Source: JBNAVY01 sp049700195 (GTDB taxonomy: Bacteria > Bacillota > Thermoanaerobacteria > Thermoanaerobacterales > Thermoanaerobacteraceae). From it: 13,242 nt of DNA. The stretch spans positions 1-13,242 of the forward strand of contig JBNAVY010000047.1 of the NCBI GenBank assembly GCA_049700195.1, written 5' to 3'. The notes below the pieces were generated by a model. That model was not told the origin of the DNA, did no database searches, and saw nothing but the letters and a program-made list of their open reading frames with translations. Positions 6,811 through 13,187 of this stretch are shown piece after piece; position 1 is the stretch's first letter; every line of letters starts with the position of its first letter. Made by a program: the position numbers and the translations under genes.

Positions 6811-6876
6811 TGTTCCCCCTATCCCTCCTTTATGAAATGGACAACTATTCTTATTCTATACTACTACATGAAAATC

Positions 6877-6897
6877 CTTCTTTTTAATACAAAGAAG
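6877..6897. repeat. 7-bp inverted repeat in the divergent M23/glycosyltransferase gap
   Basis: CTTCTTT (6877-6883) and AAAGAAG (6891-6897) are perfect inverted copies with a 7-base spacer, near the middle of the 192-base gap between two divergent genes. It might be an operator. The rest of the gap is AT-rich, and I see no convincing sigma-A promoter for either gene; TATAGAAT on the minus strand near 6855-6862 is the best -10 candidate for the M23 gene. Confidence 0.3.
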
Positions 6898-7002
6898 TAA
6901 TTTTAAAAATATTCAGATAAGATTTCCTAAGATTTTCAATGTTTCTTTTTATGTAACAACATAACAAAAAGATAATACAATGCATTAAGAGGAGGTGTAG
7001 AT

Positions 7003-8016
7003 TTGAATACGATAATATATCCGCCAACAATTGATTATTTTTGGGTTTACCAAAGGCCACAGCAACTTTTAAGAAAATTAGCAAGATTAGGATATAAGGT
7101 TTATTTTTTTAATAACTCGATTAAAAAAGATGCTAGAAAAATGATATCCAAAATAGAAAAAAATTTTTATATTGTTAATGGACTTGGATTTAATAAAATT
7201 AAAATTGAAGGTATTCCAATATTATGGGTTTCATATCCACCAGGTCTTGAACAAGTGAATTTTTTTAAAAATAAGTTTTTAGTTTTTGATGCTATTGATT
7301 ATCCTACAGAAGAATTTATAAGCTGGGAGATTAATTATAATAAATTACAACAAAGTGCAAATGTGATTTTTGCTACTTCAGATAAATTATTTAATTTGAA
7401 TAAAAAGAAAAATAAAAATGTATTTATGTTGCCAAATGGGGCGGATTTTGAACATTTTAACAAAGCATTTAATGTTTTTAGTGATCTGCCTTTTGATTTG
7501 CCTTATAACAAAAAGCCAATTGTGGGGTATTTTGGTGCATTAGCGACATGGATAGATTGGGATTTGGTGGACTTTTTAGCGAATAATAATAAGGACTTTA
7601 ATTTTGTTTTTATAGGGCCATTTTATAATCACATAAATAATTTACCAAATAAAGATAATATTTTCTATTTAGGAAGAAAAGACTACTCAAAACTGCCTGA
7701 ATATCTTCAATATTTTAATGTATGTATAATTCCATTTAAAATAACCAGCATGACTGCTGCATGTGATCCAATAAAAGCTTATGAGTATTTAAGTGCTGGT
7801 AAAGATGTTGTTTCAACAAATTTGCCCGAGTTAAAAAAACTAAAGGTAATAAAAATCGCAAAAAGTTACAGGGAATTTAACGATAATTTAAGAAAAGCAA
7901 TATATAATAAAAGCAATTTGGAAAAAGAAAGATATATAAAGATAGCAAAGGAAAATTCTTGGGAAATAAGAGCAGAATATGCAGATAAAATCATAAGGCA
8001 ATTTATCCAAAAATAA
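7003..8016 (+). CDS. Glycosyltransferase, GT4/GT1-like (TuaH-like)
   Basis: A 337-residue GT-B-fold glycosyltransferase. The N-terminal half starts with a short strand and DYFWVYQRPQQLLRKLARLG (11-30), a hallmark of TuaH-like enzymes. The middle has FDAIDYP (95-101) and LPNGAD (143-148). The nucleotide-sugar half runs from GYFGAL (175-180) to the donor-binding CDPIKAYEYLSAGKDVVST (254-272), where D255 and E261 belong to the acidic motif. Firmicute relatives act in cell-wall or surface polysaccharide synthesis (TuaH in teichuronic acid); donor and acceptor here are unknown. No signal or membrane segment is seen, so it is cytoplasmic or peripheral. The start is TTG, justified by AGAGGAGGTG ending six bases before it. 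It is divergent from the M23 gene, fitting an envelope theme, but no polysaccharide cluster surrounds it. Confidence 0.85.
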   Translation: MNTIIYPPTIDYFWVYQRPQQLLRKLARLGYKVYFFNNSIKKDARKMISKIEKNFYIVNGLGFNKIKIEGIPILWVSYPPGLEQVNFFKNKFLVFDAIDYPTEEFISWEINYNKLQQSANVIFATSDKLFNLNKKKNKNVFMLPNGADFEHFNKAFNVFSDLPFDLPYNKKPIVGYFGALATWIDWDLVDFLANNNKDFNFVFIGPFYNHINNLPNKDNIFYLGRKDYSKLPEYLQYFNVCIIPFKITSMTAACDPIKAYEYLSAGKDVVSTNLPELKKLKVIKIAKSYREFNDNLRKAIYNKSNLEKERYIKIAKENSWEIRAEYADKIIRQFIQK

Positions 8017-8026
8017 AATTTATTTG

Positions 8027-8035
8027 TGATATAAT
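8027..8035 (+). promoter_or_regulatory. Extended -10 promoter before the small membrane protein gene
   Basis: TGATATAAT (TATAAT at 8030-8035) stands about 30 bases before the ATG at 8065, with no good -35. The surrounding 16-mer (8023-8038) is identical to that at the MocR gene promoter (3355-3370). It lies just after the glycosyltransferase stop, so the membrane protein gene can be expressed separately. Confidence 0.55.
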
Positions 8036-8064
8036 AATATTAGTATATTTAAAGAGGTGAAATC

Positions 8065-8379
8065 ATGCAGGGTCTTTTTCTAGGAGTAATAATTGGAGCT
8101 ATAGCTTTAATAATTAATATAATTATAAATGGAATATCTTCATCTTATGTTTACTACAGCAATTATTTATTTTTAAGTGGCGTATTTGTAGGACTTCTCG
8201 GAGGAGTACTCTTTATCTCTCATTGGTTTACTGATAGAAAATTTTATTTGCAATATTTTATAAAAGATGAACTTGATAAAAAAAGAGAAGAAATTGAATA
8301 TATGTTTAAATTGGGTGGAAAATTTGTTATTGCAGGCTTATTTCTTATATTTTTATCTTTTGTTATAATTTATATATAA
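8065..8379 (+). CDS. Small membrane protein, possibly DUF3899-like
   Basis: A 104-residue protein with three predicted membrane helices (about 4-24, 34-54 and 84-103) and a charged loop between the second and third (DRKFYLQYFIKDELDKKREEIEYMFK). The helix pattern and the SNYLFLSGVFVGLLGGVLF segment resemble DUF3899 proteins, which have no known function; this is from memory and tentative. Start ATG with AAGAGGTGA (8051-8059). It has its own extended -10 promoter and a terminator immediately after the stop, so it appears to be a single-gene unit. Nothing in the sequence shows a substrate or enzymatic role. Confidence 0.7.
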   Translation: MQGLFLGVIIGAIALIINIIINGISSSYVYYSNYLFLSGVFVGLLGGVLFISHWFTDRKFYLQYFIKDELDKKREEIEYMFKLGGKFVIAGLFLIFLSFVIIYI

Positions 8380-8380
8380 A

Positions 8381-8415
8381 AAAACTTTCACATTTTTATG
8401 TGAGAGTTTTTATTA
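8381..8415 (+). terminator. Rho-independent terminator after the membrane protein gene
   Basis: AAAACTTTCACAT (8381-8393) pairs with ATGTGAGAGTTTT (8398-8410), 13 pairs with one G-U, around a TTTT loop, followed by TATTATT. It begins two bases after the stop codon. Confidence 0.85.
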
Positions 8416-8479
8416 TTAAGGATAAAATACCTTTTACGGGCAAATACTAATTTTGTATAAGCAATCAGGAGGTGTTTTA

Positions 8480-8734
8480 ATGGGTAAAAGGATTGCAGTT
8501 CAAAATCAGTTATTTAATGTAAAAAAATACTTAAAGATAAAAGGTTATGACGTTTTAGAAATTGAAGATAAAGAATTATTAAACAGTAAAAACCTGGATC
8601 AATATGATGCTGTTGTTATTTCCGGAATTAATAAAGATATGCTTGGCATTGAGGATACGTCAACAAAAGCTCCTGTTATTGATGCAACAGGTATGACTCC
8701 GGCTGAAGTTGAAAACAATTTAAAAAGATTATAG
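8480..8734 (+). CDS. UPF0180 (YkuS-like) family protein
   Basis: An 84-residue protein of unknown function. It has an N-terminal MGKRIAVQNQLFNVKKYLK segment, a central strand-turn YDAVVISGINKDMLGI and the conserved ending TKAPVIDATGMTPAEVENNL, the recognisable pattern of the UPF0180 family found in spore-forming Firmicutes. The fold looks like alternating strands and helices and there is no signal peptide. A longer frame begins at 8453, but AGGAGGTG at 8467-8474 lies inside it and fits the ATG at 8480. A weak promoter may precede it (TTTTAC 8432-8437, TATAAG 8456-8461, spacer 18). The next gene starts 11 bases after the stop, so they form a two-gene operon. Confidence 0.82.
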   Translation: MGKRIAVQNQLFNVKKYLKIKGYDVLEIEDKELLNSKNLDQYDAVVISGINKDMLGIEDTSTKAPVIDATGMTPAEVENNLKRL

Positions 8735-8745
8735 GTGGTGATTTT

Positions 8746-8952
8746 ATGGTCAGTATTGAACAGTTGCAGGCTGTAGGGCAAAGCTGTGAAGACTTTCAAT
8801 TAGATGAGTCCCTTTATGAAAATAAATTTTCAATGTCAGATTCAAATAATACTTCACGAAGTTGTGAGATATGCTCACATTGGGATCCTAATAAAAAAAT
8901 TTGCAAGATAGATGTTTTTGATAGTGTATTGGCAAGTTTGGATCAATCATAA
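8746..8952 (+). CDS. Small Cys-motif protein of unknown function
   Basis: I do not recognise a named family. The 68-residue product has an acidic N-terminal half (1-36) and a short Cys cluster, C40-x2-C43-x9-C53, with H45 and W46 between them (the segment CEICSHWDPNKKICKID), plus a separate C14. Three cysteines and a histidine could bind zinc or a small Fe-S centre; this is inference. The tail DVFDSVLASLDQS is predicted helical. The ribosome binding site AGGTGGTGA (8733-8741) overlaps the stop of the UPF0180 gene, so the two are translated from one message and may be coupled. No terminator follows directly; the attenuator hairpin at 9076-9102 would end any read-through transcript. Confidence 0.7.
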   Translation: MVSIEQLQAVGQSCEDFQLDESLYENKFSMSDSNNTSRSCEICSHWDPNKKICKIDVFDSVLASLDQS

Positions 8953-8973
8953 AAGTTTTTGATATAAGAAGGA

Positions 8974-8999
8974 TTTTCGAAAATTTTGTTGAATATAAT
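8974..8999 (+). promoter_or_regulatory. Candidate promoter region for the hutH leader
   Basis: TATAAT (8994-8999) is a perfect -10 hexamer about 28 bases before the GAGAGG of the leader. A TTTTCGAAAA palindrome (8974-8983) sits where an operator or poor -35 would be. A transcript would start near 9006, placing both attenuator hairpins in the RNA. No consensus -35 is seen. Confidence 0.45.
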
Positions 9000-9040
9000 A
9001 ATTTATAAATAAGAAATTTTTATGTTGAGAGGTTTTAAAA

Positions 9041-9076
9041 ATGACAGGGATAATTTACAAGTTAAAATTTGCTTGA
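9041..9076 (+). CDS. Possible 11-residue leader peptide (MTGIIYKLKFA)
   Basis: ATG at 9041 follows GAGAGG (9027-9032) by eight bases and opens an 11-codon frame ending in TGA (9074-9076). It is too short to assess by codon use. Its position between the two attenuator arms, with its ribosome binding site inside the antiterminator and its stop next to the terminator, is what supports it. It has no histidine codon, so it is not a classical histidine-starvation sensor. Confidence 0.45.
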   Translation: MTGIIYKLKFA

Positions 9077-9102
9077 ACGAGAATAAACCTCTCGTTTTTT
9101 TT
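9076..9102 (+). terminator. Intrinsic terminator of the hutH attenuator
   Basis: A seven-pair stem AACGAGA/TCTCGTT with a seven-base loop (9083-9089) is followed by an uninterrupted T-run. It would also end read-through from the upstream UPF0180 operon. Only 43 bases separate it from hutH, with no obvious promoter in between, so hutH should depend on read-through. Confidence 0.75.
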
Positions 9103-9145
9103 ATTTTATCAAATTAAAGAATTAACGTAAAAGGAGGGTTTACAA

Positions 9146-10672
9146 TTGAATAAAGTTGTTTTGGATGGGAATAGTCTTACAATTGAAGATGTAGTAAATG
9201 TAGCGAGATTTGGTTATAAGGTTTTACTAAGCGATATTGCTAAAGATAGAGTTTTATATTCAAGAGAAATTGTTGAAAAATATGTAAAAGAAGGTGAAGT
9301 GGTTTATGGAATTACTACAGGGTTTGGGAAGTTTAGCGATGTTGTAATTTCAAAAGAAGATACAGAGACTTTGCAAAAAAATCTTATTATGAGTCATGCC
9401 TGTGGTGTTGGTGAACCTCTTGATAAAGAAGTTGTAAGAGCAATTATGCTTTTGAGGGCAAATGCTCTTGCAAAAGGGTTTTCAGGAATTAGATTAAAGA
9501 CCTTAGAAGTTCTTATTGAAATGTTAAATAAAGATGTTATTCCTATTATACCAGAAAAAGGGTCCTTGGGTGCAAGTGGAGATCTTGCTCCTTTGGCACA
9601 TATGGTACTTGTTATGATAGGTAAAGGAGAAGCCATCTATAACGGAAATATAATGAGTGGCAAAGAAGCATTAGAAAAAGCCGGTATTGATCCTGTTATA
9701 TTAAGTGCAAAAGAGGGACTAGCTTTAATTAATGGTACACAAGTTATGTCAGCCTTAGGCTGTCTTAACGTATTTGATGCGAAAAATCTTATTAAATCTG
9801 CTGATATGGTTTCATCTGTTACTTTAGAAGCATTAAAAGGTATTATTGATGCATTTGATGAAAGAATACAAATGGTAAGGCCGCATAAAGGTCAGATGAT
9901 CACTGCTAAGAATATAAAAAAAATGTGTGAAGGAAGTACATTAATAACGAGGCAGGGTGAAATAAGAGTTCAGGATGCTTATACTCTAAGGTGCATTCCA
10001 CAGGTTCATGGAGCAATAAGAGATGCCATAGAATATGCACAAAATGTAATTAGCATAGAGATAAATTCGGCTACAGACAATCCTTTAATTTTTCCAGATG
10101 ACAAGGATGTAATTTCCGGAGGTAATTTTCATGGAGAACCTGTTGCTTTGTCTATGGATTTTTTAGGCATTGCAATAGCAGAAATTGCCGATATTTCAGA
10201 AAGAAGAATAGAAAGACTTGTTAATTATCAATTAAATGATTTTCCACCGTTTTTAACCGAAAAAGGCGGTTTGAATTCAGGTTTTATGATTTCTCAATAT
10301 ACAGCAGCATCTTTAGTTTCGGAAAATAAAGTTTTGGCTCATCCTGCATCTGTTGATTCTATACCATCTTCAGCAAATCAAGAAGATCATGTAAGTATGG
10401 GAACTATTGCTGCAAGGAAAGCAAGAAATATAATAGAAAATTCTATGCGTGTTATTTCAATAGAACTTTTAGCTGCATGCCAAGCCATGGAATATAGAAA
10501 TGATGGTCAAAAAGGCAAAGGTACACAGTTGGTTTATGATTTTGTAAGGAAAAATATTTCTCCTCTTCATGAAGACAGGGAACTTTATATTGACATAAAT
10601 AAATGTTACAATATTATACAAAGCAAGGATTTGATAAATTCTCTTGAAAAAGAAGGGATAGATCTTTTATAA
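9146..10672 (+). CDS. hutH: Histidine ammonia-lyase
   Basis: Deaminates L-histidine to urocanate and ammonia, the first step of histidine use; cytoplasmic homotetramer. The 508 residues match the family. The MIO cofactor arises from A143-S144-G145 in KGSLGASGDLAPLAHM. Other active-site residues are Y54 in VVYGITTGFG, H84 in SHACGVGEPL (His here favours histidine over phenylalanine or tyrosine), N196 in NGTQ, and the conserved segment SANQEDHVSMG. The start is TTG with AAAGGAGGG (9130-9137), spaced eight bases. No hutU, hutI or hutG lies in the window, so the rest of the pathway must be elsewhere or absent; ammonia release alone may be the use. An HD-domain gene follows after 17 bases. Expression appears to be set by the attenuator at 9027-9102. 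Confidence 0.95.
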   Translation: MNKVVLDGNSLTIEDVVNVARFGYKVLLSDIAKDRVLYSREIVEKYVKEGEVVYGITTGFGKFSDVVISKEDTETLQKNLIMSHACGVGEPLDKEVVRAIMLLRANALAKGFSGIRLKTLEVLIEMLNKDVIPIIPEKGSLGASGDLAPLAHMVLVMIGKGEAIYNGNIMSGKEALEKAGIDPVILSAKEGLALINGTQVMSALGCLNVFDAKNLIKSADMVSSVTLEALKGIIDAFDERIQMVRPHKGQMITAKNIKKMCEGSTLITRQGEIRVQDAYTLRCIPQVHGAIRDAIEYAQNVISIEINSATDNPLIFPDDKDVISGGNFHGEPVALSMDFLGIAIAEIADISERRIERLVNYQLNDFPPFLTEKGGLNSGFMISQYTAASLVSENKVLAHPASVDSIPSSANQEDHVSMGTIAARKARNIIENSMRVISIELLAACQAMEYRNDGQKGKGTQLVYDFVRKNISPLHEDRELYIDINKCYNIIQSKDLINSLEKEGIDLL

Positions 10673-10689
10673 GATTATAAGGTGATTAT

Positions 10690-11166
10690 GTGACTAGAAT
10701 AAAACAGTATTTAAAAGCTAAAAGAGCTAGAATAAATGATAATGATATTAAATTTTTAAAAGAAATTTTAAATGCTGATGAGTTGGCGTATTTTAATAAA
10801 CTTCCTTTATTTGAAAAAAGGCATAGTCTAGATGTGTGTTATTATTTAATAAATAATTATGGCATAAAAGATGTGGATATTTTAAAAGCTGGTCTTTTTC
10901 ATGATATTGGCAAGATTGAAGCCAAGATCACGCCAGAAAAAAAAGCAATTGCTGTTTTATTAAAGAGAATTGGATTTTTATCTACATTTTTCGGAAATAA
11001 TATTAAATTTTTGAATGTATATTATAATCATCCAGAGTTAAGCTCTAAAATCTGCAAAAAATTAGGTATGAATGAAGTTACAATATATATAATAAAACAT
11101 CATCATGACAAAGATATATCAGATGAAAATATTTTAAAATTTCAAAAAGCAGATAGAGAAAATTAA
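10690..11166 (+). CDS. HD-domain protein (HDIG-type putative phosphohydrolase)
   Basis: A 158-residue protein with an HD metal-dependent hydrolase domain covering most of its length. Metal-site candidates are H45 (EKRHSLDV), the H71-D72 pair in GLFHDIGK, H114 in YYNHPELS, and the H137-H139 cluster in KHHHDKD, with a late Asp at D155. Such single-domain HD proteins hydrolyse phosphate esters or nucleotides; the substrate cannot be read from the sequence. Start GTG with AAGGTGA (10679-10685). An upstream ATG at 10688 is followed immediately by a stop codon in its frame, which supports the GTG choice. It lies 17 bases after hutH, with no terminator between, so it is probably co-transcribed, although a functional link to histidine breakdown is not evident. 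The product ends just after the ADREN segment, and the stop codon lies in the terminator. Confidence 0.8.
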   Translation: MTRIKQYLKAKRARINDNDIKFLKEILNADELAYFNKLPLFEKRHSLDVCYYLINNYGIKDVDILKAGLFHDIGKIEAKITPEKKAIAVLLKRIGFLSTFFGNNIKFLNVYYNHPELSSKICKKLGMNEVTIYIIKHHHDKDISDENILKFQKADREN

Positions 11167-11197
11167 AGATAGAGTAGCTCTCTATCTTTAATCTTTT
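11162..11197. terminator. Bidirectional terminator between the HD and amidase-domain genes
   Basis: A 13-bp perfect stem (11162-11174 with 11180-11192, core TTAAAGATAGAG/CTCTATCTTTAA) around the loop TAGCT, followed by CTTTT on the plus strand. Both convergent stop codons (11164-11166 and 11188-11190) are inside the stem. Confidence 0.85.
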
Positions 11198-12333
11198 ATG
11201 TGAACGAGTCTATATATTACCCTTTTGTCCCAACCCAAATCAAAGGGGACATGATATCGATCGGCTGTATGTGTATTTACAACAGGTATCCCTATAGAAT
11301 CAAAACCGGTTATTATTCCGAAGTGAACTATTTCACCTTTTTCTTCATAGCAAATTAAATCAGCTATTTTTATATCTGCAATAGCACCTTTTGGATGCTG
11401 ATCTGTAGGTTTTATTATTTCCAGATAATTACCTTTTGCTACTAACTTTGCTTTACCATTGTATATAAGGTAGTTAAATAATGCTGGCGCTTGTGCCCAT
11501 GCAGTTGATGAGTCTTTACCGTTAAAGTTCCATACATAGTCTTTTGGTAAACCTCCACCTTCATGTAAAATCTGAGATACATAATTTGTACAATCACCAC
11601 CTACTCCATTGTAATCTTTGTATTTAGGATTATATTCATAATTATTGCCGCTTCCCCAAGCAGCACCTGCATATTTATCTGCATAAGCTACAGCACCTTC
11701 TCTATTATAATTACCTTTATTACTTTTATTATTTGAAGGTTCATTTTTAAAATTTGCTAGAGTTAATTGAGGTGAAATTCCGTCAGCAGGGGATGCATCA
11801 ATGTATGCAGAGTCTTCATCTAAAGGATCGTAATACCAATCTCTTCTTATAAGCCATTTTCCATCGATTTTTACAAGCTGTACAGAATGTCGTATACCTA
11901 ATCCCATGTAATTTATTACATCACTTTTTATGTTGTAAGCATATCCCATTTTCATAGTTTCCACAAGGTAAACCCATACGGAATTTTCACCAGCTTTAAC
12001 ACTTTTAATTCTGTAAAAAGATTCTGCTTCTGTAAATTTCAAATTTCTTTTTTCTGACCAGCCATTTACATATTCAATACGTCTTTTTTCGTGATCTAAT
12101 GCCCATTTGCCATAAGTGGAAGATTTGTCATAAAATTTTTCTACTTCTTTTAAGTTTCCACTTAAAAGTACACTCCCTCTGTTTTTAAAAAACTCATCTA
12201 ATACAGTTTTTATTTCTTCTTTGTTGTCTGCAACTGTTGTTATGGTTTTATTGAAAAAAGAAATGGAAAAGTAACTTAACAAAATGAGTGCCAATAACAA
12301 TAAAGTTGGTTTAAGATATTTTTGGGTGTCCAA
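11188..12333 (-). CDS. Exported or anchored protein with putative amidase domain (Amidase_6-like)
   Basis: A 381-residue protein with an N-terminal membrane segment or signal anchor (about 10-27). A helical and strand-rich region follows (about 38-170) that looks NTF2-like, with a repeated WxxxR/WYYDP character. After an Asn/Ser-rich linker (195-208) comes a C-terminal putative amidase domain (about 209-378). The C-terminal landmarks are YNREGAVAYADKYA, GGDCTNYVSQ with candidate nucleophile C248, HFGIITG with candidate catalytic H337, and NTHTADR with H355. This is the pattern of Firmicute NlpC/P60-like amidases thought to act on cell-wall peptides; the actual substrate is unknown. Start TTG at 12333, with GGGAGGAAAG just upstream. 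Divergent from the ABC transporter with a 131-base gap. The signal segment lacks an obvious AxA cleavage site, so anchoring is favoured. Confidence 0.82.
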   Translation of the reverse strand: MDTQKYLKPTLLLLALILLSYFSISFFNKTITTVADNKEEIKTVLDEFFKNRGSVLLSGNLKEVEKFYDKSSTYGKWALDHEKRRIEYVNGWSEKRNLKFTEAESFYRIKSVKAGENSVWVYLVETMKMGYAYNIKSDVINYMGLGIRHSVQLVKIDGKWLIRRDWYYDPLDEDSAYIDASPADGISPQLTLANFKNEPSNNKSNKGNYNREGAVAYADKYAGAAWGSGNNYEYNPKYKDYNGVGGDCTNYVSQILHEGGGLPKDYVWNFNGKDSSTAWAQAPALFNYLIYNGKAKLVAKGNYLEIIKPTDQHPKGAIADIKIADLICYEEKGEIVHFGIITGFDSIGIPVVNTHTADRYHVPFDLGWDKRVIYRLVHIKD

Positions 12334-12427
12334 TTGCTTTCCTCCCTGCCAATATAATTCAAAATAATAATATGATTACAATGTTTTATTTAATACTATA
12401 TTTATTGGCAAATTTTGAACAATTTTA

Positions 12428-12436
12428 TGTTATAAT
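12428..12436 (+). promoter_or_regulatory. Extended -10 promoter of the ABC transporter operon
   Basis: TGTTATAAT (TATAAT at 12431-12436 with TG one base before) lies 28 bases upstream of the TTG start. The nearest -35-like hexamer, TTGGCA (12405-12410), is 20 bases away, too far for a typical site, so this probably works as an extended -10 promoter. Confidence 0.55.
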
Positions 12437-12464
12437 AGAAAAGTAAGAAATGGAGGTGTAAAAC

Positions 12465-13187
12465 TTGATAGAATTAAAAGGTGTTTCAAAATCATATAAC
12501 AAAGGCAAAATAAAGGCTGTTGACAACATTGACTTCGTTGTAAATCCTGGTGAAATATTTGGTTTTTTAGGTCCTAATGGAGCTGGCAAAACTACCACGT
12601 TAAAAATGATAGTAGGCCTTTTGTCCCATGATACAGGAGAAATTAAAGTAGACGGAATTGATATCGACAAAAATCCTATAGAGGTCAAAAAGCGAATAGG
12701 ATATGTTCCAGACAGCCCTGATATTTATGACAAACTGACAGGCATAGAATATCTCAATTTTATTGCAGACGTATACGGGGTATCTGAAAAAGAAAGGAAA
12801 GAAAGGGTTGAATATTTTGTTGAAGCTTTTGAGCTAAAGAATGCTATTGGAGACCTAATACAGACATATTCCCACGGAATGAAGCAAAAAATTCTCCTTA
12901 CATCCGCACTTATTCACAATCCTTCTGTTTGGATTTTGGATGAACCAATGGTAGGATTAGACCCGAAATCAGCATTTTTACTCAAAGAGTTGATGTCAAA
13001 GCATACAAAAGCAGGTTTTACTGTATTTTTCTCAACTCATGTATTGGAAGTTGCCGAAAAGCTCTGTGATAAAATAGCAATAATAAACAAAGGCAAAATA
13101 ATAGCTTATGGTACTATGGAAGAAATAAAGAGCCAACATGAATGGGAATCTTTAGAAAAAATATTCTTGGAGTTGACAGAAAAATGA
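12465..13187 (+). CDS. ABC transporter ATP-binding protein
   Basis: A 240-residue nucleotide-binding subunit powering export or transport across the membrane. Motifs in order are Walker A GPNGAGKT (36-43), a Q-loop region around RIGYVPDSPDIYD (78-89) in which the usual Gln is not obvious, a degenerate signature YSHGMKQK (135-142), Walker B VWILDEP (155-161), the D-loop GLDP and the H-loop STHVLE with H192. The order and the IFGFLGPNGAGKT start resemble the CcmA/NatA/BcrA-type exporters whose partner is an ABC-2 permease. The substrate cannot be inferred. Start TTG with TGGAGGTG (12451-12458). Its stop overlaps the next ATG in ATGA, showing translational coupling to the presumed permease. Confidence 0.92.
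   Translation: MIELKGVSKSYNKGKIKAVDNIDFVVNPGEIFGFLGPNGAGKTTTLKMIVGLLSHDTGEIKVDGIDIDKNPIEVKKRIGYVPDSPDIYDKLTGIEYLNFIADVYGVSEKERKERVEYFVEAFELKNAIGDLIQTYSHGMKQKILLTSALIHNPSVWILDEPMVGLDPKSAFLLKELMSKHTKAGFTVFFSTHVLEVAEKLCDKIAIINKGKIIAYGTMEEIKSQHEWESLEKIFLELTEK

Larger units (their letters stand above)
9027..9102 (+). promoter_or_regulatory. Transcription attenuator in the hutH leader
   Basis: Two exclusive structures can be drawn. Antiterminator: GAGAGGUUU (9027-9035) pairs perfectly over nine bases with AAACCUCUC (9085-9093). Terminator: AACGAGA (9076-9082) pairs with UCUCGUU (9090-9096), followed by a run of U to 9102. They share 9090-9093, so only one can form. The 5' antiterminator arm contains the only ribosome binding site of an 11-codon ORF (9041-9076), and the stop codon of that ORF abuts the terminator's 5' arm. 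Translation would cover the antiterminator arm and favour termination, while a ribosome held at the end of the ORF would block the terminator. This matches the logic of ribosome-mediated attenuators; the inducer is unknown. Confidence 0.65.

Noticed and set aside
6980..6988. ATGCATTAA mini-ORF before the glycosyltransferase
   Set aside because: It has no ribosome binding site of its own and two sense codons only; likely chance.
9041..9076. Classical histidine leader-peptide attenuation or a T-box for hutH
   Set aside because: The short ORF contains no histidine codon, and no T-box sequence or specifier loop is visible.
12425..12688. Minus-strand 87-codon frame opposite the ABC ATPase start
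   Set aside because: Antisense to the Walker A region, with no ribosome binding site; a shadow of the real gene.
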